Positions 14,387-29,161 of a stretch of DNA of 64,000 bases are shown piece by piece. How positions within the stretch are numbered: position 1 is the first letter of the stretch; each line of letters opens with the position of its first letter. Source of the stretch: Dryas octopetala (Eukaryota > Streptophyta > Magnoliopsida > Rosales > Rosaceae); contig OY992832.1 of NCBI GenBank assembly GCA_963921425.1, positions 23,534,835-23,598,834 on the forward strand, in the 5' to 3' direction. A program made the translations under genes and the position numbers. Below the pieces are notes generated by a model. The model was not told where the DNA came from, searched no databases, and worked only from the letters and a program-made list of their open reading frames with translations.

Positions 14387-15042
14387 CTGACACAATCCCA
14401 GGCACAGTGGAGAACCTGGGCTTATGATGTGGAGATATACGGCACATTCTTTTGAAGATAACTTCTGTTAAATTCTTTACCCTCTTGTTGTACATTTGCT
14501 AGAGAAAGTTTTAGCCATGTCATTGTCTGGTGTGAATACCAATTAGGGTTAATGAATTGTTAGTTGTTATTACTTTTAGTACCTTTGGTTACAAGTTACA
14601 GCATAAGAACAGAAAGGAAAAAAAGTGATTCTTGAATTAAATTGTGCTGCATGCTACTGTGCTATGCAGAGTACTATATTCGGGTTATGCTGCCACTCCC
14701 TTTACTGAAATGTACTATATTTTCTGTGCGCTACTCCATGCCAGCATCTGATTTACAAGAAACAAAAAGAAAGAAAAAAAAAAAAAAGGACAACTTTTGT
14801 TAAAAATTGATTGCCAAAGTCTTAAAGTGCAAAGAAACGATCACACTCTCAGTCAGAGAAGTGAGGCTCTGTATGGGTTTTGTTTCATGATCAATGGAAT
14901 CTGTTCCTGCTGGAGCCGGGAGGAGATGCTTTTAGCTAGTTAATTATCGACCTCCAAGACTGCATATTACCAAAGAGTAACCGCCATATGTTGACCAACC
15001 CCCAAAATCCTTCACCAACAAAGATTAGCAATATTTGTTTAT
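14387..15042. other. 3' flank of the peroxidase gene
   Basis: The 3' untranslated region probably covers the first 150-250 bases. No clear AATAAA is placed, and no other gene is visible. Confidence 0.5.
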
Positions 15043-15134
15043 TTTTTGAGATTTAGGGGCAGGAGGAATCGAACTTGGGTGTAGAGGAGCAAACTTTAAG
15101 GTCTTTCCAACTAGGCTGCCCACCAACTGCAATC
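15043..15134 (-). mobile_element. tRNA-derived SINE, reverse orientation
   Basis: Read on the minus strand it has GGGCAGCCTAGTTGG (A-box-like), CAAGTTCGATTCCTCC (B-box-like), then TGCCCCTAAATCTCAAAAAA as the tail. It matches the SINE at 11106-11199 in layout and in both boxes. Target duplications are not clear. The peroxidase gene lies between the two copies. Confidence 0.77.
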
Positions 15135-15201
15135 TTTAAGTACAATTAAAACATATATAAAATCTTAAATAGAACAAAGTTTGAACCTTGATATATATAT
15201 A

Positions 15202-16407
15202 GAGGAAATTACCAAAATGATCCACTTATTGTTCACTTTGTCTTAGTTTAGTCCACAATCTTTTTTTTTTGTCATTTTGATTCACAAACTTTCTGACGTT
15301 TGCCATTTGGGTCAATTCTGTCAAAATTTCATAAACAAACGTTAAATGGAGGGGCAAAATGATTCATTTCGTCCCTTGTTTTCCAATTTTTCTTCTCAAT
15401 TTTGACCCAACTTTTAACCAATAAAATCTCCACTAAATTTAGCAATATTATACTAGTTTTGAAGCTATGAATCTTCTCTTTATAACCATATAAAAAGAAT
15501 TTAAAACGGAGCTATATAACTCGAGATAATTTATCACAAAGTATAGGCTATCCGAAACTACCCAATTTTTTAAGAAAATTTCAAGATTTTTGAAATTTCT
15601 TCCAACTTCACTTTCTTTCGAATTCAACACCATCAATCAATTTCTTACGCTACTAGAAACATGTTTAAACTCTCTCAATCCATCACACAACCTTAAACCG
15701 ACTTAGAAATCAAAATCTCAATTAAGAACATATATAAAACCCCAAAACTAAAAAAATTGATAAGTACACCCCAACCCGAATTCTCCTTCAATTCTCATTT
15801 ATTTCCTAGGTTTTTTGGGTCACATGCAAGAAGAAGATATTTGAATGAGAATTCAGGTTGGGGGGTACTTATCAATTTTTTAATATTGAGATTTTGATTT
15901 CTAGGTCGGTTTGAGGTTATGTGATGGATTAAGAGACTTTAAACATGTTTCTAGTAGCCTAAGAAATTGATTTGAGACGTTGATAATTTGAAAGAAATTG
16001 AAGTTGGAAGAAATTTCAAAAATCTTGAAATTTTCTTCAAAAATGGGTCAGTTTCGGGTAGCCTACTTTATGATCATTTATCTCGAGTTTTATAGCTTCA
16101 TTTTAAATACTTTTTATATGGTTGTAATTAGGAGATTTATAGCTTCAAAACTAGTATAAGATTGCTGAATTTAGTGGAGATTTGAGATCAATGTTAAAAG
16201 TTGGATCAAAATTGAGAAGAAAAACTGAAAAAAAAAGGAATGAAACGAACCATTTTGTCCCTCTATTTAATGTTTGTTTATGAAATTTTGACGAAATGGA
16301 CCAAAATGACAAATGTTAGAAAGTTCGTGGATCAGAATGGCAAAAAAAAATCATGAACCAAACCGAGACAAAGTGAACAATAAGTGGACCATTTTGGTAA
16401 TTCCCTC
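15202..16407. mobile_element. Foldback-type element with about 190-bp inverted repeats
   Basis: The left end (GAGGAAATTACCAAAATGAT, then CCACTTATTGTTCACTTTGTC) pairs with the reverse complement of the right end (GAGGGAATTACCAAAATGGT...). Pairing runs inward past CATAAACAAACGTTAAATGGAGGG. A second, more diverged inner pair covers the AACTCGAGATAAT / ATTTATCTCGAGTT segments, so almost the whole element can fold on itself. The interior is related to 3438-5214. Flanks are ATATATATA on both sides, which fits a 9-bp duplication but is simple sequence. No coding capacity. Confidence 0.82.
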
Positions 16408-16430
16408 ATATATATATATATTTATATATA

Positions 16431-16797
16431 GGAGAAGGATTCATGACATAATATTTTTTTACACAAGTTTTCAATAGGACTCACTTCATATAGGATTTTA
16501 ACGATCAAAACCGTCTATTTTTAAGGTCTCTATTAAGGGATCATTCTTGCAAAAAATTAGGTAAATCGGAAATCATTTACCTTATAAGATTAAATAATGG
16601 TCAACACTTCAAGTGTTTATTTTGTTGATAATTTAATCTTTATAGGTAAATGATTTCCGATTTACTTAATTTTTTGCAAGAATGATCTTATAATGGAGAC
16701 CTAAAAAATAAACAGTTCGAATCGTTAAAATACTATATGGAATTTGCGCGTCCTGTTGAAAACTTGTCTCAAACATAGAATGACACGGATCCGCCTC
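16431..16797. mobile_element. MITE with near-full-length inverted repeat
   Basis: The left arm (GGAGAAGGATTCATGACAT) pairs with the right arm (reverse complement GAGGCGGATCCGTGTCAT). Matching continues through ACAAGTTTTCAA, TATTTTAACGAT, TTGCAAGAATGATC and GTAAATCGGAAATCATTTACC. The two arms meet near 16600. It has no coding potential and is flanked by TATATA on both sides, so no reliable target duplication can be named. Confidence 0.78.
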
Positions 16798-16801
16798 TAT
16801 G

Positions 16802-17593
<792 letters not shown>

Positions 17594-18079
17594 AGTGTAG
17601 TCATGGATACGCCATTTTGGTCCCGTATCTCGTGTCTGATACGTATCGGTTACGGATACGCATCAGATACGGACCGATACGCCTTGGATACGTATCCAAG
17701 TCAACAGATACGTCACTACTACAAAAAACGTAATAGACAACGGATTTTATCCGTTGTGTAAGTTACCAAAATACCGTCGTCTAATCGACCGACGTCTATT
17801 GGGGTACCAATAGACAACGGGTAATATCCGTTGTCTTGTAAGCATTAACACAATGGTTTTAATTTAAAACCGTTGTATATACACCCTAAAAAATCAATGA
17901 TTTAGGACATACCGATGTTGCGTACTTATCTAGACATCGATTTTTATTTAAAAACCGATGTGTACTAATAGGTGAGACAACGGTTTCTATACCTTAATGC
18001 ATGTATTTTACAACTGTTTTAAGTATAAACACGAGGTGAAATAATAATTAAGACAACGGTGTATGTATAATAACCGTTG

Positions 18080-18400
18080 TGTACAATAACAATTTCAATT
18101 TGCTTTTGATGTATATAATGCTTTGGTATATCAGTTTCTATTGAAAACCGTTGTAGGACGACACTTTAAACAACGGTTTTAACCATATAAACGTTGTGCA
18201 AGATAATAATTTCAATTTCATTTTGATGTATATAATGCTTCGGTACAACGGTTTCTGTTGAAAACCATTGTAGGACGACACTTAGTACAACTGGTTTTAA
18301 CCATATAACCATTGTGTAAAATAATAATTTCAATTTGATTTTGATGTATATAATGTTTTGGTACATTGGTTTTTATTGAAAACCAATGCAATACAGCACT
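18080..18400. repeat. CACTA subterminal tandem repeat, about 120-bp unit
   Basis: Two to three units contain TTTGATGTATATAATG, then a CCGTTGT-type inverted pair around TTGAAAACC, then AGGACGACACTT. They multiply the short ACAACGG-type inverted motifs found near both CACTA ends. Confidence 0.8.
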
Positions 18401-18553
18401 TAGTTATAGTATATCAATGCATGCTCATGCTCAGAATTAAACCAAAAGATACTTCATAAATATATGTAAGATTACATTACATAATAGGTTCCATAAATGT
18501 GATCAGTTGTACAAAAAATATATTTAGTCAAACTACCTTAAAAGAAGAGGCAC

Positions 18554-18584
<31 letters not shown>

Positions 18585-19259
18585 AGCTTAACATAACACA
18601 TTTACTTCGTTCCAACTTGACCCCCCAAAGTCACAAGCATATGCATCCATATCTACCAGCTTCTTACTGCCAACTACAATCAAAACAAAGCTAATAGGAT
18701 ACCAATGCAATGCAAAACAATAAGCAAGCTCTAAATAGAAGAATTGAAAATACTATTATAATCCTTGATAATTTTGTATATTTACACATCGATATTTTTT
18801 TGGGTATAAGTGTTGTCCTTCATCCTCCCCATACCTTTTTAAGTAGCTGCCCTAACTCCAAAGCTCTAAGAAAACTAACAAAGTCCCTGTAAAAGAGCAC
18901 AAACACACACAAAGTCATATTTAGATAAACTTCAGAGAAATTTCAAAAAGATACAAATATTCACTTATTTGGTCAAGTAAGAGAGTTTTGAAAGAAAGAA
19001 AATCCACTAACTTTTTGTATCTTGACCAAATATTGTTGGGTCTATGCATTTTTTTTCATTGTTGGGTTTCTCATTTGCTGATAAGTGAATATTTTTATCT
19101 TTTGAAATTTCTGTAAATAATCATCACTACAAAGTCCGTGCACAAATCATGTTTGGTCCATTTTCCTAGTGCTCAACTTATTATTTGAATAATCATGAAA
19201 GCTTTAAAATTTCATTCTAATCCAGCATTCAATCCCATAAGAAATTAGAATACAAAGCT

Positions 19260-19435
19260 AGGCTTGAGGTTCGGACCTCACCCTTCAGGACCGGTCCTCC
19301 AGTAAGATTGGATTTAGAAATTTAGGTTTGAGGTTCGGACCTCACCCTTGAGGACCGGACCTCCAGTAAGATTAGTGTTTGAGACCTAGGCTTGAGGTCC
19401 GGACCTCTCCTTTGAGGACCGGACCTCCAGTGGCG
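19260..19435. repeat. 64-bp triplication containing GAGGTCCGGACCTC
   Basis: Copies start at 19260, 19324 and 19388. Each has a palindromic block (GAGGTYCGGACCTC) and a second related block (GAGGACCGGACCTCC). The third copy has the perfect 14-bp palindrome. It lies in the CACTA interior, upstream of the captured gene fragment. Confidence 0.9.
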
Positions 19436-20461
19436 AACTCAGTATTCTGTCAACATGAAGCTGAGCAACCAAGACTAAACAAAAGGAAACAACATTTTGA
19501 ACAACCAAAATACTGATTCAACTAAAACCAAATCAATAAACAAACCTCATATCAGTAAACAAAATCAATAAACCCATATCAGTACACAAAATCAATCAAC
19601 AAAATCAGAATGAAACATCAAGTTGAACTTACTACTCTTAACTCAAATATTACCAATACCATCAAGAGGGAGGGGGCGCCAGAAGGGTGAGTCAAACCTG
19701 AAGGGTGCAAATTATAATTAATTTGCTCTCTGTTTATTTACTACAAGCTATATATGAATGTTGTTACTAAATATGTTGTAGACAGGAAAAAAGTTTAAAG
19801 GCATTCCATGATCTCATTCCAGGAAATTGCTGAAAGCTCTTCTTTAAAAGTTTTCACTTTTGTCTTACTAGAATTTTTAATACTTGAAGGACAACATGTG
19901 CTTCTTATCTCAGATGGTTTTCACATTTCTCTTATTAACAAAAATCTAATAGGAAAGTGAGGATAGTTAAATTAAGTGTTATTGCCCCATTTTTGAAGGT
20001 ATGATACTCAAGTTTAATGGTGAACTCATTAGGGTCACTTAGGTGGTTCAGATTCTTGACCTTTCCATCTTAGAAGTTTGAACTCATTGTGGTCACTAAG
20101 TTGGATACATAAATACAACAATGCACATGCACACTTTCTGAGATGGAGAGAAGAGGGAATGCACAAGCCAATTAAATAGTTGTCAAATGAATAAAAGAAC
20201 GACTTATAAAGGCAGCAATTGAGTGAAAGTCAATTCAAAGCAAAGCAAAACAATAAAAATTGAGTAGCCAATCAACTAATCAAAAAGTAGTTTCGCATCA
20301 CTCAGTCTTCATAGCTATTATATGTGAGTGACTACATTTTGAGGGGGTAGATTAGAGAATTAATAGCTTAAATTCATTATAAAATTTCAACTACTCACCC
20401 ATTTGCAGGTCACAACACTAACTTACTGAAGTTGAGGAACTCTTGATTTTACTCTTTGTAG

Positions 20462-22147
<1,686 letters not shown>

Positions 22148-22513
22148 GGGATTAATGCCATTTTGCTCCCCCGACTATAACACTTGTATCAGTTTGCTCC
22201 CCAGACTTCTAATTTGGAAAATTAAGGACTCTGACTTTTTCAATTTTGCCAATTGAGGTTTTTTTGTCACTTTACACATTTTTTATCCAAATCTTTGAGG
22301 GCAAAATGGTCCCTTCCAATTAGATCTTATCATTTTTTTCTCATGCATAATTTTTCCTCTTTTATTTGTTGCTAAATTTTGCTTGATAAATTGACGGAAT
22401 ATCCTAAATTGGCTAAATTGACAAAGTCAAGGTCCTTATTTTTCTAAATTAATAGTCTGGGGAGCAAACTGATACAAGTGTCATAGTCTGGGGAGCAAAA
22501 TGGCATTAATCCC
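22148..22513. mobile_element. MITE (Mutator-like) inside the CACTA element
   Basis: Ends are GGGATTAATGCCATTTTGCT and its reverse complement. The repeat continues for about 110 bp (ACTTGTATCAGTTTGCTCCC). TTCCTAATA flanks both sides exactly (22139-22147 and 22514-22522), a 9-bp duplication typical of Mutator-type elements. Related, more diverged copies lie at about 58245-58440, 61940-62070 and 62458-62870. Confidence 0.9.
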
Positions 22514-22989
22514 TTCCTAATACTATTGTCTGTTAATTTGAGGAAAAATTATCAAATCAAATACTATGGGATAATATACCTTAATATAACGGTTTGTTAA
22601 AAACCGTTGTGTGGTAAATTAAGATAACGGAAAAAACAAGAATCGTTGTCTATTGACCGATGTCTATTACATTTTTTGTAGTAGTGCGTATTTGACTCGT
22701 TGGATATGTGTATCCTTTGCTCTCGACACGGGTATCCGATTTTTTAGATACGTTTAACAGCCAATTGAAGAAAACGAAGAGGATTTAATTTGGATGAAGG
22801 ATACGAAGAGTCTCTACCTTGAAATCATGAAAACGATCAAGGACTCTGCGTGTCTGCCACAGTGCCACTTCATCTTCTTCAGCCAGACAGCCACTTCTTC
22901 AATCTTCAGTTCTTCACTTATTCTTGCAAACCCAAATTGGAGAGAATCAAGAAACCCAAATTGGAAACCCAAATCGGATGCGCAGAAAG

Positions 22990-23225
22990 TCAGAAACCCA
23001 CTCCAAACGATCGACCTGCACCGCACCGCCGATGAGCGACGATCGACCTGCGCCGCACCTGATTCATCTACTGGTAAGCGCAGAAACCCACGACCTGCGC
23101 CGCACCCGATTCACCGCCGACGAGCGACGATCGACCTACGCCGCACCCGATTCATCTACTGGTAAGCACAGAAGCTAGAAACCCACTTCATCTCCTTCAG
23201 CCACTTCATCTACTGGTAAGTGCGT
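22990..23225 (+). repeat. Leader repeat of the hAT element with three splice-donor copies
   Basis: A GC-rich unit (ACGATCGACCTGCGCCGCAC, then GATTCATCTACTGGTAAGC) is repeated with variations. TTCATCTACTGGTAAG occurs three times (near 23063, 23151 and 23204), each a good 5' splice site. A plausible acceptor lies at 23665-23667, before the transposase coding region. Alternative donors could give leaders of different length. Confidence 0.7.
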
Positions 23226-23667
23226 ACTGGACCTACTGGTGTTTGACTGTTTGTTTGTGTCTTTACTCTTTGTAAACAACTAATATACTAGTTGAGAACT
23301 AGAATTGACTTATTGAGATTAAGGAAAGTCGTATAGTGTATACTGGATTACTGGTTGTTTGGTTGATAATAATAAAACTGATTATTTCATTATTTGATTG
23401 TAATATAATATAATATAAATTATATTATTAATAGCTTGTCACTTTGTCGGCTTGTATATTTGTTTCTTACTTTCTTGACCAGTACAATGTGTATAATATA
23501 TGTTAATAATACAATGTGTAATATTAGTAATTAATATATATGTTACCCAGTACCGTGTCTAATATTAGTTAATAATATATATGTTTCGCTTGTAATATGT
23601 TTCCAAATGAGTTATGCAATATATATTTTTTTATGTTGCTTATATTGTATAAATTATTCATGTTCAG

Positions 23668-26188
23668 GAAAACGAGTCATCCGGATAATAATGCAAATAC
23701 TAATGCTAATCCTACTGAGAATACTGAAAGTTTGGTAGACGATCATGCTCCACTGTGGAAGTATGTTAAGAGACTTGGAAAAATGGGAAACGGAGGAGGC
23801 AACACTATATTTGAATGTAATTTTTGTCAGAAAACTTATAGAGGATCCTACTCTAGAGTCAAATTTCATTTGTTGAAAATGTCGGGAAATGGGATTGCAA
23901 GTTGCAGCAAGGTTAATGATGAAGTTTATGCATAAATGAAAAAACTTGTGAGAGAGTGTGAGTATAGGTTGAAAAGTGCAGCTCCAAAACAAGTTTCTTT
24001 GCCCACAACTGGTTCTTTGGGTTATTCTTTGCATGTGCATGTTCAGCAAAAGAAGAGACAAGCAATGAATGGGCCCCTTGAAAAAGCTTTTCAGAAGGAG
24101 GCTAGAGAAGAATGTGATGCAGAAGTTGCAAGGATGTTTTATACAGGTGGGTTGTCCTTTCACCTTGCACGGAATCCACACTATCGAAACTCCTATCTTC
24201 GTGCTTCTACACTTCCAGGATATGTTCCACCAGGTTACAATGCATTGAGAACTACTCTTTTGCAACAAGAGAAGAGCCACATTGAGCGGTGCTTACAACC
24301 AATTAAAAGTACATGGAGCACTAAAGGTGTAAGTGTCTGTATTGATGGGTGGACAGATTCGCAAAGAAGACCACTTATCAATGTTATTGCAACTTGTGAA
24401 AGCGGACCTATGTTCTTGAAGGCAATTAATTGTGAAGGAGAGTACAAGGACAAACATTGTATTGCCAACTTCCTTATCGAATCCATTAAGGAAATTGGTT
24501 ATCAAAATGTGGTTCAAGTAATCACTAACAATGCACCCGTTTGTAGAGCTACTGGATTACTTGTTGAGGCCAAATATCCCAACATCTTTTGGACACCATG
24601 TGTAGTTCACACCCTTAATCTTTCTTTGAAGAGCATATGCTCACCAAAACTAAATGATGATTGGCATGATGAATGTAGTTGGATTTCAGAAAAAGCTTAT
24701 GATGTTTGGTTCATAAATTTTTTTATTATGAACCATAGTATGAGATTGGCTATGTATAAGGACCACTGCAAATTGAAGTTACTCTCCATTGCTGAAACAA
24801 GGTTTGTTTCTAACTTTCTAAGCTCATCCGTGCAATAATATAATGATATATGTTAATAATATATATGTTACCCACTTACCCAGTACAATGTATATAATAT
24901 ATGTTAATAATACAATGTGTAATATTAGTTAATAATATAAATGTTTCACTGTGGGCAATTATTTTATATGCTCATGATTTTATATGCCAATTATTTTATA
25001 TGCCATGATTTCACCTCACGTCAACCCCCTTTATTTTAATGCAATGATATTTTGACTATATGTATCTATTTCAGTTTTGCTTCAACACTTGTGATGATTA
25101 GAAGATTTAAGGAAGTAAAGGAAGGTCTACAACAAATGGTGATTAGTCCAAATTGGTCTTTATATAAAGAGGATGATCCGGGCAAAGCAAGAGCAGTGAA
25201 GCAAAAGATATTGGATGAATACTTTTGGGATGAGATTGATTATATACTTTCCTTTACAGCTCCTATATATGAGATGATTAGGATGGCTGACACAGATAAA
25301 CCATGTTTTCACTTAGTTTATGAGTGGTGAGATACCATGATAGAGAAGGTGAAGACAGCTATCTATAGGAATGAGCAAAGGCAACTACATGAACATAGCG
25401 ACTTCTTTGATGTGGTGCATATCATTTTAGTGGAGTGATGGACTAAGAGTAGCACATCACTACATTGTTTGGCTCATTCTTTAAATCCTAGGTAAGTATT
25501 ATGTGCTTCTTTCTTTTTAAAGTCTTTAAAATTTACTTTTACTTTTTTTATTATAATTTTATAAAATGATATCATTCTTTACTTATAGGTATTATAGTCC
25601 AGAATGGCTTCAAGAAGATCCTAGCCGTGTTGCTCCACACCAAGATGTCGAGATTACAAGGGAAAGAAAAAAGTGTTTTGAGAAATACTTTTCGGATGAG
25701 CAAGTTAGAAGAAATATCAATGTGGAGTATGCCTCTTTTTCAATGTGCTTGGGTGACTTCGGAGCTATTGATGCTATGAATGATAGGTTTCTCATTAACC
25801 AATGGTGTGGTGGATTGTCCATGGAGCTTCCACACCAACTTTCCAATCCATAGCTTTGAAGCTATTTGGACAACCTTGTTCCTCCTTGTGTTGTGAAAGG
25901 AATTGGAGTACATATAGTTTCATTCACTCTTTAAGAAGAAACAAGTTAACACCACAAAGAGCTGAAGATTTGGTATTTGTGCATAATAACCTTCGTCTTT
26001 TATCAAGGAAGAGCCCAAGCTACAAAGAAGGTGTTACTCAAATGTGGGATGTTGGAGGAGATATATTTGATAACTTGGGTGAAGAAGGTATTGGGATGCT
26101 TGAAATTGCTAGCCTTTCTCTTGATGAACCATCATTGGAGGCTACTTTATTTACCGAGGAAGACATTATGAATATTGAAGTTGATTGA
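23668..26188 (+). pseudogene. hAT transposase with BED zinc finger, DUF659 and dimerisation domain, inactivated
   Basis: After a splice acceptor the frame reads a BED-type finger (PLWKYVKRLG, FECNFCQKTYRGSYSRVKFHL). DUF659 follows (24260-24640: TKGVSVCIDGWTDSQRRPLI, VVQVITNNAPVCRATG, FWTPCVVHTLNL). The C-terminal domain is at 25820-26110 (LFGQPCSSLCCERNWSTYSF, KLTPQRAEDLVFVHNNLRLL). Likely introns: 24802-25074 and about 25491-25588. Damage: stops at 23933-23935, 25328-25330 and near 25437, and a frame shift near 25800. The protein would act on this element's own GATACG-rich ends; it is now dead. Confidence 0.88.
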
Positions 26189-26521
26189 GACTTATGTTTT
26201 TTAATTTTATCGAGTTTGGATATTTTAAATTTGGATGATCTTTTTAAAGCTTTAGAGTTTGAGTGAAATGAATTTGAATTTTTATGTTATTTAAAGTATG
26301 TTTTAAATTATTCATATTTTTATTATTATATATTAAAATATATATATTTTTATTTGCCGTATCCATGACGTATCGTATCCTAGTTTTTAAAAATTTGCCG
26401 TATTGCCATGTCGTATCGTATCGTATCGCCGTATCCGTATCGGTGCTTCATAGGTGTAGTGACATCGCACCCGTTCAAGTTTTGAATACTTCAATATATG
26501 GATGATTTGATTGTTCACTAA

Positions 26522-27195
26522 GGCTTCGTTTGAGATTACGGTGGAGGACCCAAAAGCTGCTGTGGATGACAATTTTTCATCACTTACAGCAGTTTTGGTG
26601 TTTGGTAAAAAAAATTAAAAACTGTTTTTTCCCATAATTCTCAACTCCCCACAACAAAAACAAAAAACAGGTTTCTAAGTGCTTTTGAAAGTTGCAGTGA
26701 ATCACAACAACAATGAATATTTTATTTTACTCATAATACCTTCATTAATTTCTATAATTTTTATTTGTTTATTTTTAATTAAAAAACATGTCCATTGTTA
26801 GTTATATTTTATATTGTGATAATTAATTATGATATTTTATTTGTACGATTAAAATTATAATATACTTAAAAAATAATAAACATACTTATTTAATAATGTT
26901 GTTCTTTGAAAAATTAATGTTAATAAAAATTTGTAGCAAAAAAATTCAAAAACAAGTAAAAAAAACATTTTATTTTTACCAAACAAATAAATGAAGGCAC
27001 TTTCAGTATCATGTTCATTTTAATAATTATACACAGTCACATCACTTTTACATTAACATTTACCAAACACTTTGATATTGTTTTTTGTACTCACAACACT
27101 TTTGAAAACATAGTTTACCAAACACTCAACTGCTTTACTTTACAGCTGACTTTACTTCACAGCTGTTTTTCCTCACAATAATACCAAATTGGTCC
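26522..27195. mobile_element. Tourist-type (PIF/Harbinger) MITE
   Basis: The left end GGCTTCGTTTGAGAT and right end CCAAATTGGTCC form an imperfect inverted repeat flanked by TAA on both sides (26519-26521 and 27196-27198). The interior shares TTTTGGTGTTTGGTAAAAAA, AATTCTCAACTCCCCACA and TTTACCAAACACTCAACTG with the element at 43741-44131. It is larger by about 280 bp because of an AT-rich middle. Confidence 0.86.
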
Positions 27196-27198
27196 TAA

Positions 27199-28558
27199 AC
27201 CCATTAAAGTACCAAACCCTTCACAGACAATTTTAATTCATAAAGATCATATCTCTGTTTTTTTTTTAACTCCAAAATAGGCAATTGTAATGCAGGATGA
27301 TTCACTAAATCTTGGAAAATTAGCGATTTTTATATTGTTAATTAATATTTGAGGATCGATGATGAAACATAATTAAGCCACCCAAATTGATTAAATGAAG
27401 TCATAATACACAGGTTGTTACCATTGGATGCCTTTAAATATTTGTCGCTCAATTAAACAGTGTTATAATTGTACATATTTAGTTTTTGTCCTAAGATTTT
27501 GCACGCTGGATGACAAATGATGGGGTGGATAATAGGGGTTTTCCTTATTGCCCAAACAAAAAGGAACTTTCATTTGTTTTTGAATGACGAACAATACTTC
27601 CCAATAAAAGAAGAAGAATATATACATATTAGCGTTGCGATATAAAAAAAAAAAATATTTCTCTAAACGCCTTGGCAGCTAGGGTTTGTGAGTACGCAGT
27701 TTTGCGCTTTGTGCATATATGGTTTGACAAGGTGTGAGCAGGTGGTTTGTTGCTTTATGAAGTTGATTTGTTTTGGTACTGACAACGATGGAGGACATTG
27801 TGAGTCGATTTACATCAAATCTTACATTGACGGAGGAGGAAGAACTTAAAGTTGTTGGTGAGTGAAGACGTTGGGCTTGAAAACAGACTAGCTAGCTACT
27901 TTTTTTTTGGAAGGTTCTCTCTTTTTTGGCCATGTTTTTTGGAACGTTGTTAAAGAAGAAGAGTTCTAACGAGAAAGCTTTTATGGGAACCATGAGTTTT
28001 AAGGCATGAGTACAAATTCAAGCCGTTAATTAGAGAAGAGATTTTTTTTTCTTTGCTTTTTTACAATATCATTTAGGCGAAGCGAAGATGTGTTCGTCAC
28101 GAGTTCTGGGTTCAGTTCCATGAACACTACTTCTTTTATTAAAGTACGGAATTATAATTTCAAAGATTCAGACTTAATTTATATTAAGACATCTAGTTAT
28201 AGTCTTTGCAAATACAAATTACGGCATGAGAAAAAAGAGATTCAATCATCCTTAATTGGAACAACCACAATAAAAAGCATAAAATAAAAATTGTATTTTT
28301 TTTTATCACCAACTTATAATTTAAAGTTTCATTCAGAAAATTAAAAGATAAAATAGCAATTCCATTCACTTAATTGAAAGAGATAACATTTCAGAAGTAC
28401 CATACCCATCGAAATAAAAAAGAAAACTAAAAAATTACAAAGAAAGTTGCAAATTAATCCAGTAGGCTGATCAATCCAGTATGCTGATCAATAGGGAAAA
28501 AAAACTGGCACGATAAATGAAAACGAAGAAAAATAAAGTAAAACTCACGTACTGTTAT
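27199..28558. other. Intergenic stretch; one retroelement-like leader
   Basis: There are no complete genes. From about 27660 to 27790 a GGCAGCTAGGGTTTGTGAG-type leader precedes an ATG at 27788. The rest is AT-rich. Confidence 0.4.
27788..27869 (+). pseudogene. Short N-terminal fragment resembling plant non-LTR element ORF1
   Basis: The frame reads MEDIVSRFTSNLTLTEEEEL and stops soon after KVVGE. Similar MED...LTEEE starts are common in DUF4283/zinc-knuckle proteins encoded by plant LINE-like elements. The upstream GC-richer leader fits a 5' end of such an element. With only about 25 codons the assignment is weak. Confidence 0.3.
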
Positions 28559-29161
28559 CTAAGATGATTGCATCCTTTGCCCCTCTGCACCCTTTGCCAC
28601 ATTAGCTCTGCTCAATAACTTGAACTGAAAAAATCCAGAAAATCTTGCATCCCAAGTCAACCCAATTTTATCACCTTTCTTCAAGCACCTATCTCGGTCC
28701 AAATCCATCAACCCAAAAGGCCAATACTCATCACGATCATTAGGCCCCTCCTCCATTAATTTTAAATATGTATTATCATTTTCATACGTCCTAATAATAC
28801 TTTCAGTAACATCCCATACTTTAACCAATAACTTGTTACATTGTAATATGGAGTTGACTTTGTCCATAGCCCAATATTGAAAAACATGATCCAATGTGTG
28901 TGACGGAATGATAGAACAAGCGTTCATATATGTAGCTATTTCTTTTTTTCGTACCAACTTTTTTATGTGCCAAAAACTCTTAGGTTTTATAGTTAGTGGT
29001 GGCTTTTGAGGAAGCTCTCTAATTTCGATCTGAGGAAGCTCCTCTCTGATTTCAATCAGAACACGACTTATCACTTGTTTCTCCCCATTGCCTCTAGCCT
29101 TTTTCGCCTCCTCTTCTTTGGCTTTGGTAGGGAAGAAGTTGTAGTAGCAAGTTTTCTTCAT
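28559..29161 (-). CDS. B3-domain-like protein, single exon
   Basis: A 200-residue uninterrupted frame starts at the first ATG of the frame. The N-terminus is basic and acidic mixed (KTCYYNFFPTKAKEEEAKKA). From about residue 75 it resembles the plant B3 subgroup with short, diverged domains (At1g05920-like, formerly DUF313): an IKK...RKKEIATYMNACS opening, LLVKVWDVTESIIRTYENDN in the middle, and near the end LKKGDKIGLTWDARFSGFFQ, the KKGD-IGL-WD signature. B3 proteins bind DNA in the nucleus. This subgroup has few characterised members, so the target is unknown. The AT-rich flanks fit a small intronless gene. Expression cannot be judged. Confidence 0.74.
   Translation of the reverse strand: MKKTCYYNFFPTKAKEEEAKKARGNGEKQVISRVLIEIREELPQIEIRELPQKPPLTIKPKSFWHIKKLVRKKEIATYMNACSIIPSHTLDHVFQYWAMDKVNSILQCNKLLVKVWDVTESIIRTYENDNTYLKLMEEGPNDRDEYWPFGLMDLDRDRCLKKGDKIGLTWDARFSGFFQFKLLSRANVAKGAEGQRMQSS

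Noticed and set aside
22794-23178. Overlapping open frames in three phases with DRPAPH-like repeats
   Set aside because: They are readings of the repeated leader of the hAT element, not a protein gene.
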